Positions 36,543 to 46,300 of a stretch of DNA of 64,000 nt are shown here, one piece after another. A model generated the notes under the pieces. That model searched no databases. It was not told the origin of the DNA and saw only the letters and a program-made list of their open reading frames with translations. The DNA is from Pelomonas baiyunensis (GTDB lineage: Bacteria > Pseudomonadota > Gammaproteobacteria > Burkholderiales > Burkholderiaceae_C): positions 124,001 to 188,000 of the forward strand of contig NZ_JBIGIB010000007.1 in assembly GCF_043555935.1 (NCBI RefSeq), written 5' to 3'. Numbering within the stretch: the first letter of the stretch is position 1; each line of letters opens with the position of its first letter. Both the position numbers and the translations under genes were made by a program.

Positions 36543-37363
36543 TAGTTGCGCCAGGCCACGCCCAGGTTGGCGTACTGGCCGTCGCGTTGCTGCACGAGCG
36601 GGCTGTCAGCCGCCGGGCCGAGCAAACGGCTGGCGCCCGCCCCGCCGAACATGAACCAATGCTTGGAAAGCGGCCGCGTGAAGCTCACGCCGGCATGCAA
36701 GTCGCGCAGCCCGGCGCCAGGCTCGTACGCAGGCTTGCCACTGGCCGCCACGGCCGACTCCGGCACGCCAAAGTAGCTGCGCAGGTTTTGCGCATTGCCG
36801 GCCGACACGCCCGCGCCCGCGGCCCATTCCACCGTGGGGCTGCGGTAGAAGCGCCAGCCCACATCGGCGCCGGCCGTCAGGCCACCGCCGCGGCCCAACA
36901 GGTCTTGGGAGAGGTTGCCGCTCAGCGTCCAGTCGGGCGCCAGGTTCAGGCTGGCCGAGAGGCGCGCCCGCAGCGTGCGCTTCACATCGGGCAGGCCCTG
37001 CGTGGTGGTGGCGTCGCCGCTGCTGCGGCCGCTGTCCATGCGCAAGGCCAGGCCCACGCGCAGCCGGGTGTTGTCCACCAACAGGGTGCTGGCACCCGCG
37101 CCAACACCTTCGCGCCCAAAGCCCAGCAAGGCACTGCCGCCCGAGGTGCTGATGCGCCAGCGCCCCCACTGCACGGCCCACAAAGGCTTGAGCTGGGTCT
37201 TGCGAGACGCCGCCCCGTCGTACTCCGGCCGGCTGGCCAGCGAAGCGCCCAACAGGTAGCGGGCGGACTGGGTCTCCGGCTCTTGCTCGGCTTGCTGTGC
37301 GCGAGCCGGCAGGGCCGCTGCGCAGGCCAGGCACATCAGAATCTGTGGAACACGCGGTGTCAT
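36542..37363 (-). CDS. MipA/OmpV family outer-membrane protein
   Basis: A 273-aa exported beta-barrel protein. It has a signal peptide (LMCLACAAALPARA, cleavage before QQAEQ) and then alternating amphipathic strands. YLLGASLASRPEYDGAASRK and the LKPLWAVQWGRW strand are typical of the family, and it ends in an aromatic-rich strand region (YANLGVAWRN), although the terminal residue is Asn rather than Phe. MipA is known as a scaffold for murein enzymes in E. coli; many relatives are only known as barrel proteins. Confidence 0.88.
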   Translation of the reverse strand: MTPRVPQILMCLACAAALPARAQQAEQEPETQSARYLLGASLASRPEYDGAASRKTQLKPLWAVQWGRWRISTSGGSALLGFGREGVGAGASTLLVDNTRLRVGLALRMDSGRSSGDATTTQGLPDVKRTLRARLSASLNLAPDWTLSGNLSQDLLGRGGGLTAGADVGWRFYRSPTVEWAAGAGVSAGNAQNLRSYFGVPESAVAASGKPAYEPGAGLRDLHAGVSFTRPLSKHWFMFGGAGASRLLGPAADSPLVQQRDGQYANLGVAWRN

Positions 37364-37434
37364 GCCACGCAGCCTAGCAGCGACGGCTGACCGCGAGCCG
37401 TCCGCCCCACGCGACGGGGGCTTTCACCGACGGT

Positions 37435-38388
37435 TCAGGACGTCAGCTGGCGCTGAAGGTTAGCGAGCATGTCGTCCACCATCGCATCCAGGTCGTACTG
37501 GAGCTTCCAGCCCCAGTCGGCTTGGGCCGCGGTGTCGTCGATGCGCTGGGGCCAGCTGGCCGCGATGGACTGGCGGAAGTCCGGCACGCAGTCCATCGTG
37601 AACGCGGGCAGGCGGCGGCGGATGCTGGCGGCGATGTCGTCCGGCGTGAAGCTCACGCCCGCCAGGTTGTAGCTGCCACGCTGCTTCACGGCGTCGGCGG
37701 GCGCGTTCATCAGCTCGATGGTCGCGCGCAGCGCATCGGGCATGTACATCATGGGCAGCGCCTGACCGGCTTCCAGGAAGCAGGTGTACCGGCCGTCCTT
37801 GAGGGCGGCATGGAAGATCTCCACGGCGTAGTCGGTGGTGCCGCCGCCCGGGGGCGTTTTCCAGCTGATGAGCCCGGGGTAGCGCAGGCTGCGCACGTCG
37901 ACGCCGTGCTTGGCGTGGTACCACTCGCACCAGCGCTCACCGGCGAGCTTGGAGATGCCGTACACGGTGGTGGGGTCCATCACCGTGGTTTGCGGGGTGT
38001 CCACGGCCGGCGTGTTCGGCCCGAAGGCGGCAATGCTGCTGGGCCAGAAGATCTTGTCCAGCTTCTCGTGCCGGGCGAGTTCCAGCACGTTGAGCAGGCC
38101 CTTCATATTCAGGTCCCACGCCCACATCGGGTGCTTCTCGCCGTTGGCCGAGAGTGCGGCGGCGAGGTGGTAGATCTGCGTGATCTTGTGGCGCTTGACG
38201 ATGGTGGCCAGCGCACCGGCGTCGGTCACGTCCAGCGCTTCGTGCGCCAGCGTGGGCACGCGGCCCTTGGGGGCCAGGTCGCTGGTGATGACCGCCTCGT
38301 TGCCATGCAGCTTGGCCAGTTCGACAGCCAGCTCGGTGCCGATCTGCCCGTTGGCGCCAATGATGAGGATGCGGACGGGCTTGCTCAT
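37435..38388 (-). CDS. SDR-type L-threonine 3-dehydrogenase
   Basis: A 317-aa extended short-chain dehydrogenase. The NAD-binding GxxGxxG is Gly11-Gly17 in IIGANGQIGTEL; the catalytic pair is Tyr143/Lys147 in TVYGISKLAGE. TTDYAVEIFHAALK and the C-terminal layout match the epimerase-like threonine dehydrogenases, which oxidise threonine to 2-amino-3-ketobutyrate. Its ATGA overlap with kbl (38385-38388) gives the next enzyme in the pathway and makes this assignment much firmer than motif evidence alone would. Unrelated in fold to the zinc-type E. coli Tdh. Confidence 0.9.
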   Translation of the reverse strand: MSKPVRILIIGANGQIGTELAVELAKLHGNEAVITSDLAPKGRVPTLAHEALDVTDAGALATIVKRHKITQIYHLAAALSANGEKHPMWAWDLNMKGLLNVLELARHEKLDKIFWPSSIAAFGPNTPAVDTPQTTVMDPTTVYGISKLAGERWCEWYHAKHGVDVRSLRYPGLISWKTPPGGGTTDYAVEIFHAALKDGRYTCFLEAGQALPMMYMPDALRATIELMNAPADAVKQRGSYNLAGVSFTPDDIAASIRRRLPAFTMDCVPDFRQSIAASWPQRIDDTAAQADWGWKLQYDLDAMVDDMLANLQRQLTS

Positions 38389-39581
38389 TTCACCAACCCC
38401 AGTTCACGGCCGGCTTGCGTGAAGGCGGCCACAGCCTTTTCCAGGTGCTCGCGCTCGTGCACCGCCGAGATCTGCACGCGGATGCGCGCCTGGCCTTTGG
38501 GCACCACAGGGAAGAAGAAGCCCACGGCGTAGATGCCCAGCTCCAGGATGCGCGCGGAGAGCTTTTGCGCCATCACCGCGTCGTACACCATGATGGGCAC
38601 GATGGGGTGGGTGCCCGGCTTGATCTCGAAGCCGGCCGCCTGGATGGCCTGGCGGAAGTAGGCCGTGTTGGCTTCCAGCTTGTCGCGCAGCGCGGTGGAG
38701 CCTTCCAGCAGGTCCAGCACCGCCAGCGACGCTCCAGCAATGCTGGGTGCCAGCGTGTTGCTGAACAGATAGGGACGCGAGCGCTGGCGCAGCAGCTCCA
38801 CCACTTCCTTGCGTGCGGCCGTGAAGCCGCCCGAGGCGCCACCCAGGGCCTTGCCGAAGGTGCCGGTGATGATGTCGATCTTGCCGAACACGCCGCAGTG
38901 CTCAGGCGTGCCGCGGCCGGTTTTGCCCATGAAGCCGCTGGCGTGGCATTCGTCCACGCCCAGCAGCGCGTCGTAGCGGTCGCACAGCGTGCGAATCTTG
39001 TCGAGCTGGGCGATGGTGCCGTCCATGGAGAACACGCCGTCGGTGAACACCAGCGTGAAGCGGGCGCCCTTCTCCTTGGCTTCCTTCAGGCAGCGCTCGA
39101 GGTCGTCGAGGTTGTTGTGCTCGTAGCGGTAGCGCTGGGCCTTGCACAGGCGGATGCCGTCAATGATGGAAGCGTGGTTCAGCGCGTCGCTGATGATGGC
39201 GTCCTGCTCGCCCAGCAACGGCTCGAAGAGGCCGCCGTTGGCATCGAACGCGGCCGCGTACAGGATGGCGTCTTCACAGCCCACGAAACGGGCGATGCGC
39301 TGCTCCAGCGTCTTGTGCAGGTCTTGCGTGCCGCAGATGAAGCGCACCGACGACAGACCGAAGCCGTGCGTGCGCAGGGCCTCGTGCGCCGCCTCGATCA
39401 CCTGCGGGTGCGACGACAGACCCAGGTAGTTGTTGGCGCACAGGTTGATGACCTCGCGGCCATCGGTGGTGTGCACCACGGCGCCTTGCGGCGTGGTGAT
39501 GATGCGCTCGGCCTTGAACAGCCCGGCGGCACGGATGCCTTCGAGTTCGGCTTGCAGGTGTTGGTAGAACGCTTGGCTCAT
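38385..39581 (-). CDS. kbl: Glycine C-acetyltransferase (2-amino-3-ketobutyrate CoA ligase)
   Basis: PLP enzyme of the alpha-oxoamine synthase family (398 aa) that cleaves 2-amino-3-ketobutyrate with CoA to glycine and acetyl-CoA. The PLP lysine is Lys244 in TGTFGKALGGASGG. INLCANNYLGLSSHP and GVDECHASGFMG-type blocks (here LLGVDECHASGFMG) are diagnostic for Kbl within the family. The ATG at 39581 (MSQAFYQHL) follows an AGGAG eleven bases upstream. First gene of the kbl-tdh pair; its promoter and a palindromic operator lie in the 93-base divergent gap. Confidence 0.95.
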   Translation of the reverse strand: MSQAFYQHLQAELEGIRAAGLFKAERIITTPQGAVVHTTDGREVINLCANNYLGLSSHPQVIEAAHEALRTHGFGLSSVRFICGTQDLHKTLEQRIARFVGCEDAILYAAAFDANGGLFEPLLGEQDAIISDALNHASIIDGIRLCKAQRYRYEHNNLDDLERCLKEAKEKGARFTLVFTDGVFSMDGTIAQLDKIRTLCDRYDALLGVDECHASGFMGKTGRGTPEHCGVFGKIDIITGTFGKALGGASGGFTAARKEVVELLRQRSRPYLFSNTLAPSIAGASLAVLDLLEGSTALRDKLEANTAYFRQAIQAAGFEIKPGTHPIVPIMVYDAVMAQKLSARILELGIYAVGFFFPVVPKGQARIRVQISAVHEREHLEKAVAAFTQAGRELGLVK

Positions 39582-39613
39582 GGCGCCGCTCCTGGTGCAC
39601 AATTCGGTAAATT

Positions 39614-39634
39614 GAACGCGTTCGATATATCGAA
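39614..39634. promoter_or_regulatory. Palindromic operator between kbl and the XRE-cupin regulator
   Basis: Perfect 14-base palindrome TTCGATATATCGAA at 39621-39634, overlapping on its left a perfect 10-base palindrome GAACGCGTTC at 39614-39623. This produces three alternating GAAC/TTCG half-sites. It starts right at the expected kbl transcription start, just downstream of the kbl -10 box, so a bound regulator would block transcription. The divergent XRE-cupin protein is the obvious candidate. Confidence 0.65.
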
Positions 39635-39643
39635 CTTGCGTGC

Positions 39644-39672
39644 AGTATCTGAAAAACGTTTACCGCCGTCAA
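39644..39672 (-). promoter_or_regulatory. Sigma-70 promoter of kbl-tdh
   Basis: Minus strand: -35 TTGACG (complement at 39667-39672; five of six consensus), 17-base spacer, -10 GATACT (39644-39649; four of six). The start should fall near 39637, at the edge of the palindromic operator. The -35 box ends two bases before the start codon of the divergent regulator. Confidence 0.6.
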
Positions 39673-39674
39673 GC

Positions 39675-40241
39675 ATGAACATGGACACCGAACCGCCCCG
39701 CGTCGGCGCGGCCTTGCAGACACTGCGCGCCAGCCGGGGCTTGTCGCTCGACGACCTTTCCAAGCGTGCGGGCGTCAGCAAGTCGATGTTGTCGCAGATC
39801 GAGCGCAACCAGGCCAACCCCACCGTCGCCGTGGTCTGGCGGCTGGCCAACGCGCTGGGCGTGGACATGGGCGAGTTGCTGGGCGGCGAGCGTGCCGCGG
39901 CACCCGCCATCGAGACTGTGCCCGCGCACGCGACGCCCGGGCTGACCAGCCCGGACGGCCTGTGCAAGCTGCGCATCCTGGGCCCCATCGAGCTGGCCGG
40001 GCAGTTCGAGTGGTACGAGCTCACGGTTCAACCCGGCGGCGTGCTGGACAGCCAGGCCCACGAGCCGGGCTCGCGCGAGCACCTGAGCGTGCTGACCGGC
40101 AGCCTGGAGGTGTCAGCCCAGGGCGTGACGAGCAAGCTCAAGGCGGGTGAGACCGCCCGTTATGCGGTGGACGGCCCGCACGCGATTCGCAACGCCACCA
40201 AGTCGGCCGCGACCGCGCTGCTGGTGGTGCTGCACTCCTGA
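39675..40241 (+). CDS. XRE-family regulator with C-terminal cupin domain
   Basis: A 188-aa HTH-cupin regulator. The helix-turn-helix is near residues 12-66 (LQTLRASRGLSLDDLSKRAG, then SKSMLSQIERNQANPTVAVV). The cupin barrel is near 105-185 (GGVLDSQAHEPGSREHLSVL, then AGETARYAVDGPHAIRN), with a likely ligand pocket but few metal-binding histidines. The ATG at 39675 starts MNMDTEPPRVGAAL. Divergent from kbl-tdh across a 93-base gap holding a strong palindrome. Most simply, it senses threonine, glycine or a related amino acid and controls kbl-tdh; the ligand is inference. Confidence 0.9.
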   Translation: MNMDTEPPRVGAALQTLRASRGLSLDDLSKRAGVSKSMLSQIERNQANPTVAVVWRLANALGVDMGELLGGERAAAPAIETVPAHATPGLTSPDGLCKLRILGPIELAGQFEWYELTVQPGGVLDSQAHEPGSREHLSVLTGSLEVSAQGVTSKLKAGETARYAVDGPHAIRNATKSAATALLVVLHS

Positions 40242-40265
40242 CGGGTTACTGCACGGCCGAATCCA

Positions 40266-41531
40266 TCAGGCTTCGGCCACCAGCAGCCGCTCCAGCGTGA
40301 GCTGCGACCACTCGGTGTGGGCCCACAGGTTGGCCAGCAAGCCCTGGCGCTCGGCCAGAAACTCGGCCAGCAGGCGCTCGGCCGGCGCTTTCTCTGGCGC
40401 GCACAGCAGCACAAAGCGCTGGGCCCCCTCTTCCTCCAGCCGGCCCACCCAGTCCATTGCGAGCAGCTTGTCCACGATGGGGCTCAGTTGCAGCGGGTCC
40501 ACCCGCAGTGCGCGGGCCAGCGCCAGGTGCGACAGGCCATGCTGCCCCGCCTCCCGCACGCGCCACAGCTCCCGCAGCACCTCCAGCGCCAGCGCCAACG
40601 GCTGCCCCGGCGTGCCCGGGCGCAGGTGCAACCGGCCGGTCAGCGCCGGCGTGTTGGCCGCCAGGATGGCGCCCAGCAGCACGATCACCCACCCCAGGTA
40701 CACCCAGACGAGGAACACCGGCACCGTGGCAAACGCGCCGTACAGCGTCGAGTAGGTGGGCACCTGTTTCACGTACCAAGCCAACAGCGACTTGGCGAGC
40801 GAGAACCCCACCGACACGAACGCCCCGCCCAGCAAGGCATGCCGCCAGCGCACATGGGTGTTGGGCACGTAATGGAACAGCCCGGCCACGGCCAGGCCCA
40901 AGAGGACGATGTCCACCCCGCCCAGCAAGGCCGCCAGGTCACCCGGCAGCTTGGTGAACAGGCCCTGGCCCACGCTGATGGCGTAACTGGTGAGCGTGAG
41001 GCTGCCGCCCAGCAGCAACGGGCCCAGCGTCAGCGCAGCCCAGTACACCAGCACCCGCTGCGCCATCGGCCGCGGGCGCTGCACGCGCCAGATGGCGTTG
41101 AGCGTGCGGTCGATGGTGAGCATCAGCGCCAGCGCCGTGAAGCCCAAAAACACCAAGCCCACCGCGCCGAGCTTGCTGGCCTTCGCTGCAAATTGCGTCA
41201 GCGCCGCCAGCACCGGCTTGGCGATGTTGGGAGGAATCAAACTCTTCAGGAAGTACTGCTCCAGCGCCGCCTGGAAGTTGGCAAACATCGGAAAGGCCGT
41301 GAACACCGCCAGCATCACGGTGAGCAGGGGCACCAGCGAGATCAGCGTGGTGAACGTCAGGCTGCCGGCCGTCAGACCCAGGCGTTCCTCGCGGAAGCGC
41401 TGGCGGAAGGTGTGCAGCGTTTGCCACCACGGCCACGCCAGCAGCTCGGTCAGGAAGTCGCTGGCGAAGGCAATGGGGTTGCGGTTCAGAGGCGCGTCGG
41501 GGTTGTCTGCGCGCGGCGGGTTCAGGGGCAT
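40266..41531 (-). CDS. YihY/BrkB family inner-membrane protein
   Basis: A 421-aa membrane protein of the YihY/virulence factor BrkB family, formerly misnamed RNase BN. The family entry RLGLTAGSLTFTTLISLVPLLTVMLAVF is present (in two pieces), followed by about six hydrophobic helices to residue 290, including YVPNTHVRWRHALLGGAFVSV. The last 130 residues are soluble and resemble a winged-helix region (HGLSHLALARALRVDPLQLSP), common in the longer betaproteobacterial form. The ATG at 41531 leaves only 21 bases to the divergent start; a later start is possible. Transport function is suspected but not established. Confidence 0.85.
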   Translation of the reverse strand: MPLNPPRADNPDAPLNRNPIAFASDFLTELLAWPWWQTLHTFRQRFREERLGLTAGSLTFTTLISLVPLLTVMLAVFTAFPMFANFQAALEQYFLKSLIPPNIAKPVLAALTQFAAKASKLGAVGLVFLGFTALALMLTIDRTLNAIWRVQRPRPMAQRVLVYWAALTLGPLLLGGSLTLTSYAISVGQGLFTKLPGDLAALLGGVDIVLLGLAVAGLFHYVPNTHVRWRHALLGGAFVSVGFSLAKSLLAWYVKQVPTYSTLYGAFATVPVFLVWVYLGWVIVLLGAILAANTPALTGRLHLRPGTPGQPLALALEVLRELWRVREAGQHGLSHLALARALRVDPLQLSPIVDKLLAMDWVGRLEEEGAQRFVLLCAPEKAPAERLLAEFLAERQGLLANLWAHTEWSQLTLERLLVAEA

Positions 41532-41552
41532 GGCTTCTATGATGCCGCAGCT

Positions 41553-41933
41553 ATGCCTCACGCCCCCGAAAGAACCGAACCCCGCGCCGCCGAGCGCCTG
41601 TCTCGCAACCTCGCGCTGGCCAGTGTGGTGGCGCTGATCGCGCTGTGCCTGGCCTGGGAGTTGTGGCTGGCGCCCACTGGCCGCGGCACGTTGGCGCTGA
41701 AGGTGCTGCCACTGCTGCCGGCGCCGCTGGGCCTGTGGCGCTACCGCATGTACACCTACCGCTGGGTGGCCCTGGCCATCTGGCTGTACGTGCTGGAAGG
41801 CCTGGTGCGCGCCACCAGCGAGCCGGGCATGGGCCAGGCCCTGGCGCTGGGCGAGGTGGTGCTGAGCGTCATCGCCTTCACCGCCTGCACCGCGCAAATT
41901 CGGCTGCGGCTGGCCGCCGCGCGCGACGCATGA
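41553..41933 (+). CDS. DUF2069 small membrane protein
   Basis: A 126-aa membrane protein matching the DUF2069 pattern: four hydrophobic helices, including LALASVVALIALCLAWELWLAP, the LPLLPAPLGLWRYRMYTYRW loop and a conserved aromatic-rich third helix (VALAIWLYVLEGLVRA). It is normally found next to YihY in Burkholderiales, as here, though the usual wrbA flavoprotein gene is missing. Function unknown. Its stop overlaps the next start as ATGA. Confidence 0.82.
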   Translation: MPHAPERTEPRAAERLSRNLALASVVALIALCLAWELWLAPTGRGTLALKVLPLLPAPLGLWRYRMYTYRWVALAIWLYVLEGLVRATSEPGMGQALALGEVVLSVIAFTACTAQIRLRLAAARDA

Positions 41934-43333
41934 ACGCCTTCGTCGCCGCGCTTCGGGCCCGCCTCGGCGAGGCCGGCTGCCTGACGGACGGCGACCTCAG
42001 CGCCTACGAAACCGACTGGCGCAAGCGCTACCCCGGCCGAGCGCTGGCCGTGGCCCGCCCGGCCAGCACCGACGAGGTGGCCGCGGTGCTGAAGCTGTGC
42101 CACGAACACCGCGTGGCCGTGGTGCCCCAGGGCGGCAACACCGGACTGGTGGGCGGCTCCACCCCCGACGACAGCGGGCAGCAACTGGTGCTGAGCCTGC
42201 AGCGCATGCGACGCATCCGAGCGGTGGATGGGGCCAACGCCAGCCTCACCGCCGAGGCAGGCTGCGTGCTGGGCGAGGTTCAGGCTGCCGCCGCACAGGC
42301 CGGTTGGCTGTTTCCCTTGAGCCTGGCGGCCGAGGGCTCCTGCACGCTGGGCGGCAACCTGGCCACCAACGCCGGCGGCACCCAGGTGCTGCGCTACGGC
42401 AATGCCCGCGAGCTGTGCCTGGGGCTGGAGGTGGTCACAGCGCAGGGCGAGGTGTGGCATGGCCTGTCGGGCCTGCGCAAAGACAACACCGGCTACGACC
42501 TGCGAGACCTGTTCATTGGCAGCGAGGGCACGCTGGGCGTGATCACCGCGGCCACCGTGAAGCTCTACCCGCAGCCCCGCGAGCGCCTGACCGCGCTGGC
42601 CGCCTGCCCGAGCCTGGACGCCGCGGTGGCCTTGCTGAGCCGCGCACGGGCTGCGGCGGGCGACGCGCTGACCGGCTTTGAGGTGATGAGCCGCGCCACC
42701 CTGGCGCTGGTGGCGCGTGAGTTGCCCGCGCTGCCGCAGCCCCTGCCGGCGGCGGCCTGGACGGTGCTGTTGGAACTCTCCGACGCGGAAAGCGCGGCCC
42801 ATGCGCAAGGTGTGTTCGAACGGCTGCTGGAGGGCGCATTGGAGTCGGGTGTCGTGACCGACGCGGCCATCGCGCAGAACCTCCAGCAGGCCCAGTCGTT
42901 TTGGCACCTGAGGGAGTCGATCCCGCTGGCGCAAGCCCAGGCGGGCCTGAACATCAAGCACGACATCTCGCTGCCGGTGTCGGCCATTCCCGGCTTCGTG
43001 GCCGAGATGGACGCACAGCTGACCGCCTATCAACGCGGCATTGAAGTCATCAACTTCGGGCACTTGGGCGACGGCAACCTGCACTACAACGTGCAGGCCC
43101 CGCAGGGTGTGGCACCGGCCGCGTTCCTGGCCGCGCACGAGGCGGCCATCAATGCCCAGGTCTACGACGCGGTGCAGCGCCGGGGGGGATCGATTTCGGC
43201 CGAGCACGGCATCGGGCGCCTCAAGCGCGAAGAACTGGCCGCCCGCAAGGACCCGACGGCACTGGCGCTGATGCGCTCGATCAAGCGGGCGCTGGACCCG
43301 CTCAACCTGCTCAACCCCGGGCGGGTGCTTTGA
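41930..43333 (+). CDS. FAD-binding 2-hydroxy-acid dehydrogenase (GlcD / D-2-hydroxyglutarate dehydrogenase type)
   Basis: A 467-aa VAO/PCMH-fold flavoprotein. The FAD pyrophosphate loop is VPQGGNTGLVGGSTP; the isoalloxazine region is EGSCTLGGNLATNAGGTQVL; the C-terminal domain has the metal/substrate motifs NFGHLGDGNLHYNV and SAEHGIGRLKREEL. It oxidises a D-2-hydroxy acid, with D-2-hydroxyglutarate or D-lactate most likely. It is coupled to DUF2069 by ATGA. Its last 23 bases overlap the 3' end of the convergent RND permease gene. Confidence 0.92.
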   Translation: MNAFVAALRARLGEAGCLTDGDLSAYETDWRKRYPGRALAVARPASTDEVAAVLKLCHEHRVAVVPQGGNTGLVGGSTPDDSGQQLVLSLQRMRRIRAVDGANASLTAEAGCVLGEVQAAAAQAGWLFPLSLAAEGSCTLGGNLATNAGGTQVLRYGNARELCLGLEVVTAQGEVWHGLSGLRKDNTGYDLRDLFIGSEGTLGVITAATVKLYPQPRERLTALAACPSLDAAVALLSRARAAAGDALTGFEVMSRATLALVARELPALPQPLPAAAWTVLLELSDAESAAHAQGVFERLLEGALESGVVTDAAIAQNLQQAQSFWHLRESIPLAQAQAGLNIKHDISLPVSAIPGFVAEMDAQLTAYQRGIEVINFGHLGDGNLHYNVQAPQGVAPAAFLAAHEAAINAQVYDAVQRRGGSISAEHGIGRLKREELAARKDPTALALMRSIKRALDPLNLLNPGRVL

Positions 43334-46300
43334 ACGCGAAGCCCAGCGTCAGCCACTGAAGCAACGTGGCCGGCCGCCGCACCACGCGCATAACCAGGCG
43401 GAACACCAGGCGCACCAACACCAGGGTCAGCACCGCCTCCAGCAGCGTCAGCACGAAGCCGCCCAGCGGCGTGAAGCGCTCGGACCGGCGATGGAACTTG
43501 GCCAGCGCGCTGTCGCGGGTGACCTCGATGCTGTCGTAGAAGGTCGGCACGATCAGCAGGGTCAGCAGCGTGGACGTGATGGTGCCGCCGATGATGGCCA
43601 CGGCCATGGGGCGGTAGAACTCACCGCCCTCCCCCACGCCAATGGCCACCGGCAACATGCCGGCAATCAGCGCGAAGGTGGTCATCAAGATCGGGCGGAA
43701 GCGCTTGCGGCCTGCGTGCATCAGCGCTTCTTCGCGGTCGATGCCGGCCGCCTCTTCCTGGCGCGTGGCGTCCAGCAGCAGGATGGCGTTCTTGGCCACC
43801 AAGCCCATCAGCATGATCACGCCGATCAGGCTCATGAGGTTCAGCGTGCCGCCGGTGATCAGCAGCGCCAGCACCACGCCAATCAGCGACAGCGGCAACG
43901 ACATCATCACCGCCAGCGGCGCCGTGAAGCTGTTGAACTGGATGACCAGCACGAAGTACATCAGCGCGATGCCCGACAGCAGCGCCGTGATCATGGCGGT
44001 GAACACCACCTGCTGATCGCGCGCAGCGCCGGCCAGCTCGATGCCAAAGCCCGGCGGGAAGTCGATCTTTTCCGCCAGTTTCTTGGCTTCCGAGGTGATC
44101 TCACCCGGCGAGCGGCCCTGCGCGTTGGCACTGACCGTGATGGTGCGCTTGCCGTCGCCGTGCTGAATCTGGCCCGGGCCCTTGCCCAGCGTCACCTTGG
44201 CGATCTGGTCCAGCGGCACCATGCGGTTGGTGCCCGAAACTGCAATGGGCAGTCGCTCGATGTTCGCCGCGTCCACGCGGTCCTTCGGGTGCAGGCGGAT
44301 GGACACGTCGCGCGTTTCGCCAGTCGGGTCCACCCAGTCGCCCGCTTCCACGCCGGCGAACGCCACGCGGAGCGCCTGGGCGGCGTCGTTGACGGAGATG
44401 CCCATCTGGTTGGCCAGGCCCCGGTCGAGTTCGATCTGCAACTCGTTCTGCGGGTCTTGCTCGGAATAGCCGATGTCCACAGCACCCTTGATGCCGGCCA
44501 TGGTCTTCTGGAAGTCCTGCGTGATCTGCTGCAGCTTGCGCGAATCGGTGCCGTAGAAGCGGATCTGCACCGGCTTCTGCGCGCCGTTGTTCAGGTCGTC
44601 CAGGACCACGTACTCCGCCCCCACCAAGCGGGCGACCTTGGCCCGCAGGTCGGTGGCCACCTGCGCGGCGGTGCGTTGGCGCTCCACGCTCTTGCCGATG
44701 TCCACATAAATGCGGCCACCGCTGGCGTTCGGGTACGAGGTGGTGGCCTTGGATTCCGGCAAGGTGGCCGCCAGTGCAGCGGCCGCGTCGAGCTTGAGCT
44801 TGGAGTAATCTAGGCTGCTGGACGCCGGGCTGCGCACGTCGATCACCAGGAAGCCAGCATCCGCCTGTGGCAGGAAGCTGGAGCCCCCGAACTTCACCTG
44901 CAAGGCAATCGCGCCGACGAAGCTCAGCACGGCGAATGCCGTCATCCACCGCCGGTGATGCAGCGCCCACGCGATGACATGGCCGTAAGCGTTGGCCACG
45001 CCATCAAACCAATGGTTGAAGCGCTCCAGCAGCTTGCCCAGCCCCTTCTTGGGCATGTGGTGGTAGCCCGGAGGGTCCCCCCAGTAGGCCGACAGCATCG
45101 GGTCCAGCGTGAAGCTGATCAAGAGCGACACGATGACCGAGGCCACCACCGTCAGCGCGAACGGCTTGAACCACTGCCCTGGGCCGTTGCCCATGAAGGC
45201 CACGGGCACGAACACGGCCACGATGGCGAAGGTGGTGGCCGCCACGGCCAGGCCGATCTCGGCCGTGCCCTCGCGCGCCGCGGTCACGCGGTCGCTGCCC
45301 AGCTCCATGTGGCGCACGATGTTTTCCCGCACCACGATGGCGTCGTCGATCAGCACGCCAATCGCGAGCGACAGACCCAGCAGGCTCATGAAGTTCAGCG
45401 AGAAGCCCATCAGCCACACCGCGATGAATGCGGCCAGCACCGAGGTCGGCAACGACAGCGCGGTGATGAGCGTGGAACGCCAGCTGTTCAGGAAGGCGTA
45501 CACGACGAAGATCGTCAGCGCTGCACCGAACACCAGTGCGTCCGTCACGTTGTGCAAGCTGTTCTCGGCGTCCTTGCCGCCGTCCTGGGTGATTTCGAGC
45601 GTCGTGCCCTTGGGCAGTTCTTTCTCGATTTCCTTGACCAGCTTGCGGGCGTCGTTGGCCACGCTGACGGTCGACGCATCGCGCGAGCGGGTGATGGAAA
45701 TGCCCACGTTGGGCCGGCCGTTGCGCAGCGAATAGCCCGTCATTTCGGCAAAGCCGTCTTGCACCTCGGCCACCTGGCCCAGGCGGATCACCATGCCGGC
45801 GTTGCGCTTGATGATCATCTGCTCGAACTCGGCCGGCGACTCCAGGCGGCCCAGCAGGCGGATGCTCTGGTCTTCCAGCTGGCCGCGCACCTTGCCGACG
45901 GGCGCGGTGGTGTTTTGCGCCCGCACGGCGTTCAGCACTTCGGTGACCGACACGCCGAACTCGCGCAACTTGTCGGCCCGCAGCAGGATGGACAGTTCGC
46001 GCTTGAGCGAACCGTTCACCCCCACCGACGACACGCCAGCCACGCCACGGAACCGCTCGGCCAGCTTGTCTTCCGCGAGGCGGCTGAGCTGCGCGTGCGT
46101 GAGCGTGGTGCTGGACAGCGACAGTTGCAGGATCGGCTGCGCCCCGGGGTCGGCCCGCGTGATGATGGGCTCGCGCATCTCGGTCGGCAGCTTGTAGCGC
46201 ACCGACGCAATCGCATTGCGCACCTCGTCGGCGGCCTCGATCATGTTCTTCGAGAAGTCGAAAAACATCACGATGGTGGCGCCGCCTTCACGGGACGTGG

